Assembly (NCBI GenBank): GCA_018857735.1
Contig: JABMCL010002580.1
Location: 327,501 to 391,500 of the forward strand
Direction of reading: 5' to 3'
Length of the DNA: 64,000 nucleotides
From: Alviniconcha marisindica
Taxonomy: Eukaryota > Mollusca > Gastropoda > Provannidae
Shown here piece after piece: positions 63,150 through 64,000 of the stretch (positions within the stretch are counted from its first letter, which is position 1; every line of letters begins with the position of its first letter). The position numbers and the translations under genes are program-made. The notes under the pieces were generated by a model. It saw nothing but the letters and a program-made list of their open reading frames with translations, did no database searches and was not told where the DNA came from.

Positions 63150-63330
63150 GTGAGTCAGTGAACCATTGGTACAAAATGAACCCCTGTTCTCTTTGTTGCG
63201 AGACCCATTCTGTGCCGAGAGAGATTGCCATGTGAGTCAGTGAACCATTGGTACAAAATGAACCCCTGTTCTCTTTGTTGTGAGACCCATTCTGTGCCCA
63301 GAGAGGTTGCCATGTGAGTCAGTGATCAAC
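63136..63330 (+). repeat. Donor-region duplication at TRIP13 exon 9
   Basis: An 82-bp unit spanning gagagattgccat|gtgagtcagtga recurs so that donor-like gt occurs at 63150 (true), 63232 and 63314. Confidence 0.93.
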
Positions 63331-63399
63331 TGCGGTACAGTTTTTGTTCCATTTTCTAGGACACAGCCTTCCACCACATAATGAAAACCTTGGTCTGTT

Positions 63400-64000
63400 A
63401 CTGTGTTAACAGTCTGTACAGTCTTCCACCACGTAATGAAAACCTTGGTCTGTTACTATATTAACAGTCTGTGCAGTCTTCCACCATGTAATGAAAACCT
63501 TGGTCTGTTACTATATTAACAGTCTGTACAGTCTTCCACCATGTAATGAAAACCTTAGTCTGTTACTATATTAACAGTCTGTACAGTCTTCCACCATGTA
63601 ATGAAAACCTTGGTCTGTTACTATATTGACAGTCTGTACAGTCTTCCGCCACGTAATGAAAACCTTGGTCTGTAACTGTATTAACATCTGTATAGTCTTC
63701 CACCACATAATGAAAACCTTGGTTTGTTACTATATTAACAACATCTGTACAGTCTTCCACCACTTAATGAAAACCTTGGTCTGTTACTATATTAACAACA
63801 TCTGTACAGTCTTCCACCACATAATGAAAACCTTGGTCTGTTACTGTATTAACAACATCTGTACAGTCTTCCACCACATAATGAAAACCTTGGTCTGTTA
63901 CTGTATTAACAACATCTGTACAGTCTTCCACCACATAATGAAAACCTTGGTCTGTTACTGTATTAACAGTCTGCACAGTCTTCCACCACATAATGAAAAC
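63400..64000 (+). repeat. About 55-60 bp tandem array at the window end
   Basis: About ten units of cagtcttccaccacataatg, aaaaccttggtctgttac and tgtattaaca with agtctgtac/acatctgtac linkers. It continues past the window edge, in TRIP13 intron 9. Confidence 0.95.

Overview
This is a eukaryotic nuclear window. Its genes are split by long GT-AG introns, and microsatellites (mostly CA/TG), minisatellites and tRNA-derived SINEs are very abundant. There are no bacterial-style operons. The repeat style and the protein sequences fit a lophotrochozoan animal, most likely a mollusc and probably a gastropod; that is an inference, not an identification. Almost all of the long open frames in the window lie in simple repeats and are not genes.

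Layout. (1) About 1-13.5 kb: no gene recognised. The stretch holds dispersed repeats, three copies of one SINE family (two with clear target-site duplications), non-LTR retrotransposon debris and many microsatellites. (2) About 14.3-26.4 kb, plus strand: a gene assembled here from six exons whose reading frame joins exactly. It encodes a small type I membrane protein with a signal peptide, two immunoglobulin-like domains, one transmembrane helix and an acidic tail; a 63-nt in-phase cassette exon is likely. Its introns hold a 50-bp array carrying a piggyBac-type insertion, and a roughly 75-85 bp array apparently derived from the transmembrane exon's own 5' splice site. (3) About 26.4-42 kb: no gene recognised. 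It contains a SINE, a 13-copy 159-bp satellite (32.9-35.0 kb) and several smaller arrays. (4) 42,062-52,184, minus strand: a complete 13-exon gene for a 563-residue eIF2-alpha-kinase-family protein kinase, most like HRI/EIF2AK1 in the C-lobe. It begins directly with the kinase domain and ends in a coiled coil, an unrecognised helical region and a basic tail. (5) 53,018 to beyond the window end, plus strand: nine exons of TRIP13/Pch2, the AAA+ ATPase that remodels HORMA-domain proteins. The last exon or exons lie outside the window.

The kinase and TRIP13 are head to head, 833 bp between their start codons, so they probably share a bidirectional promoter region. No functional link between the three genes is evident beyond position.

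The main pattern I found is that tandem arrays repeatedly grow out of exon boundaries. Examples are the TRIP13 exon 6 acceptor, the TRIP13 exon 9 acceptor and donor, the Ig-gene exon 5 donor and the kinase stop codon. Each leaves a series of decoy splice sites, or the stop codon itself, built from repeat units. Transposon insertions with reconstructable empty sites (two piggyBac-type elements, one 55-bp SINE tail, one solo LTR) give a partial insertion history.
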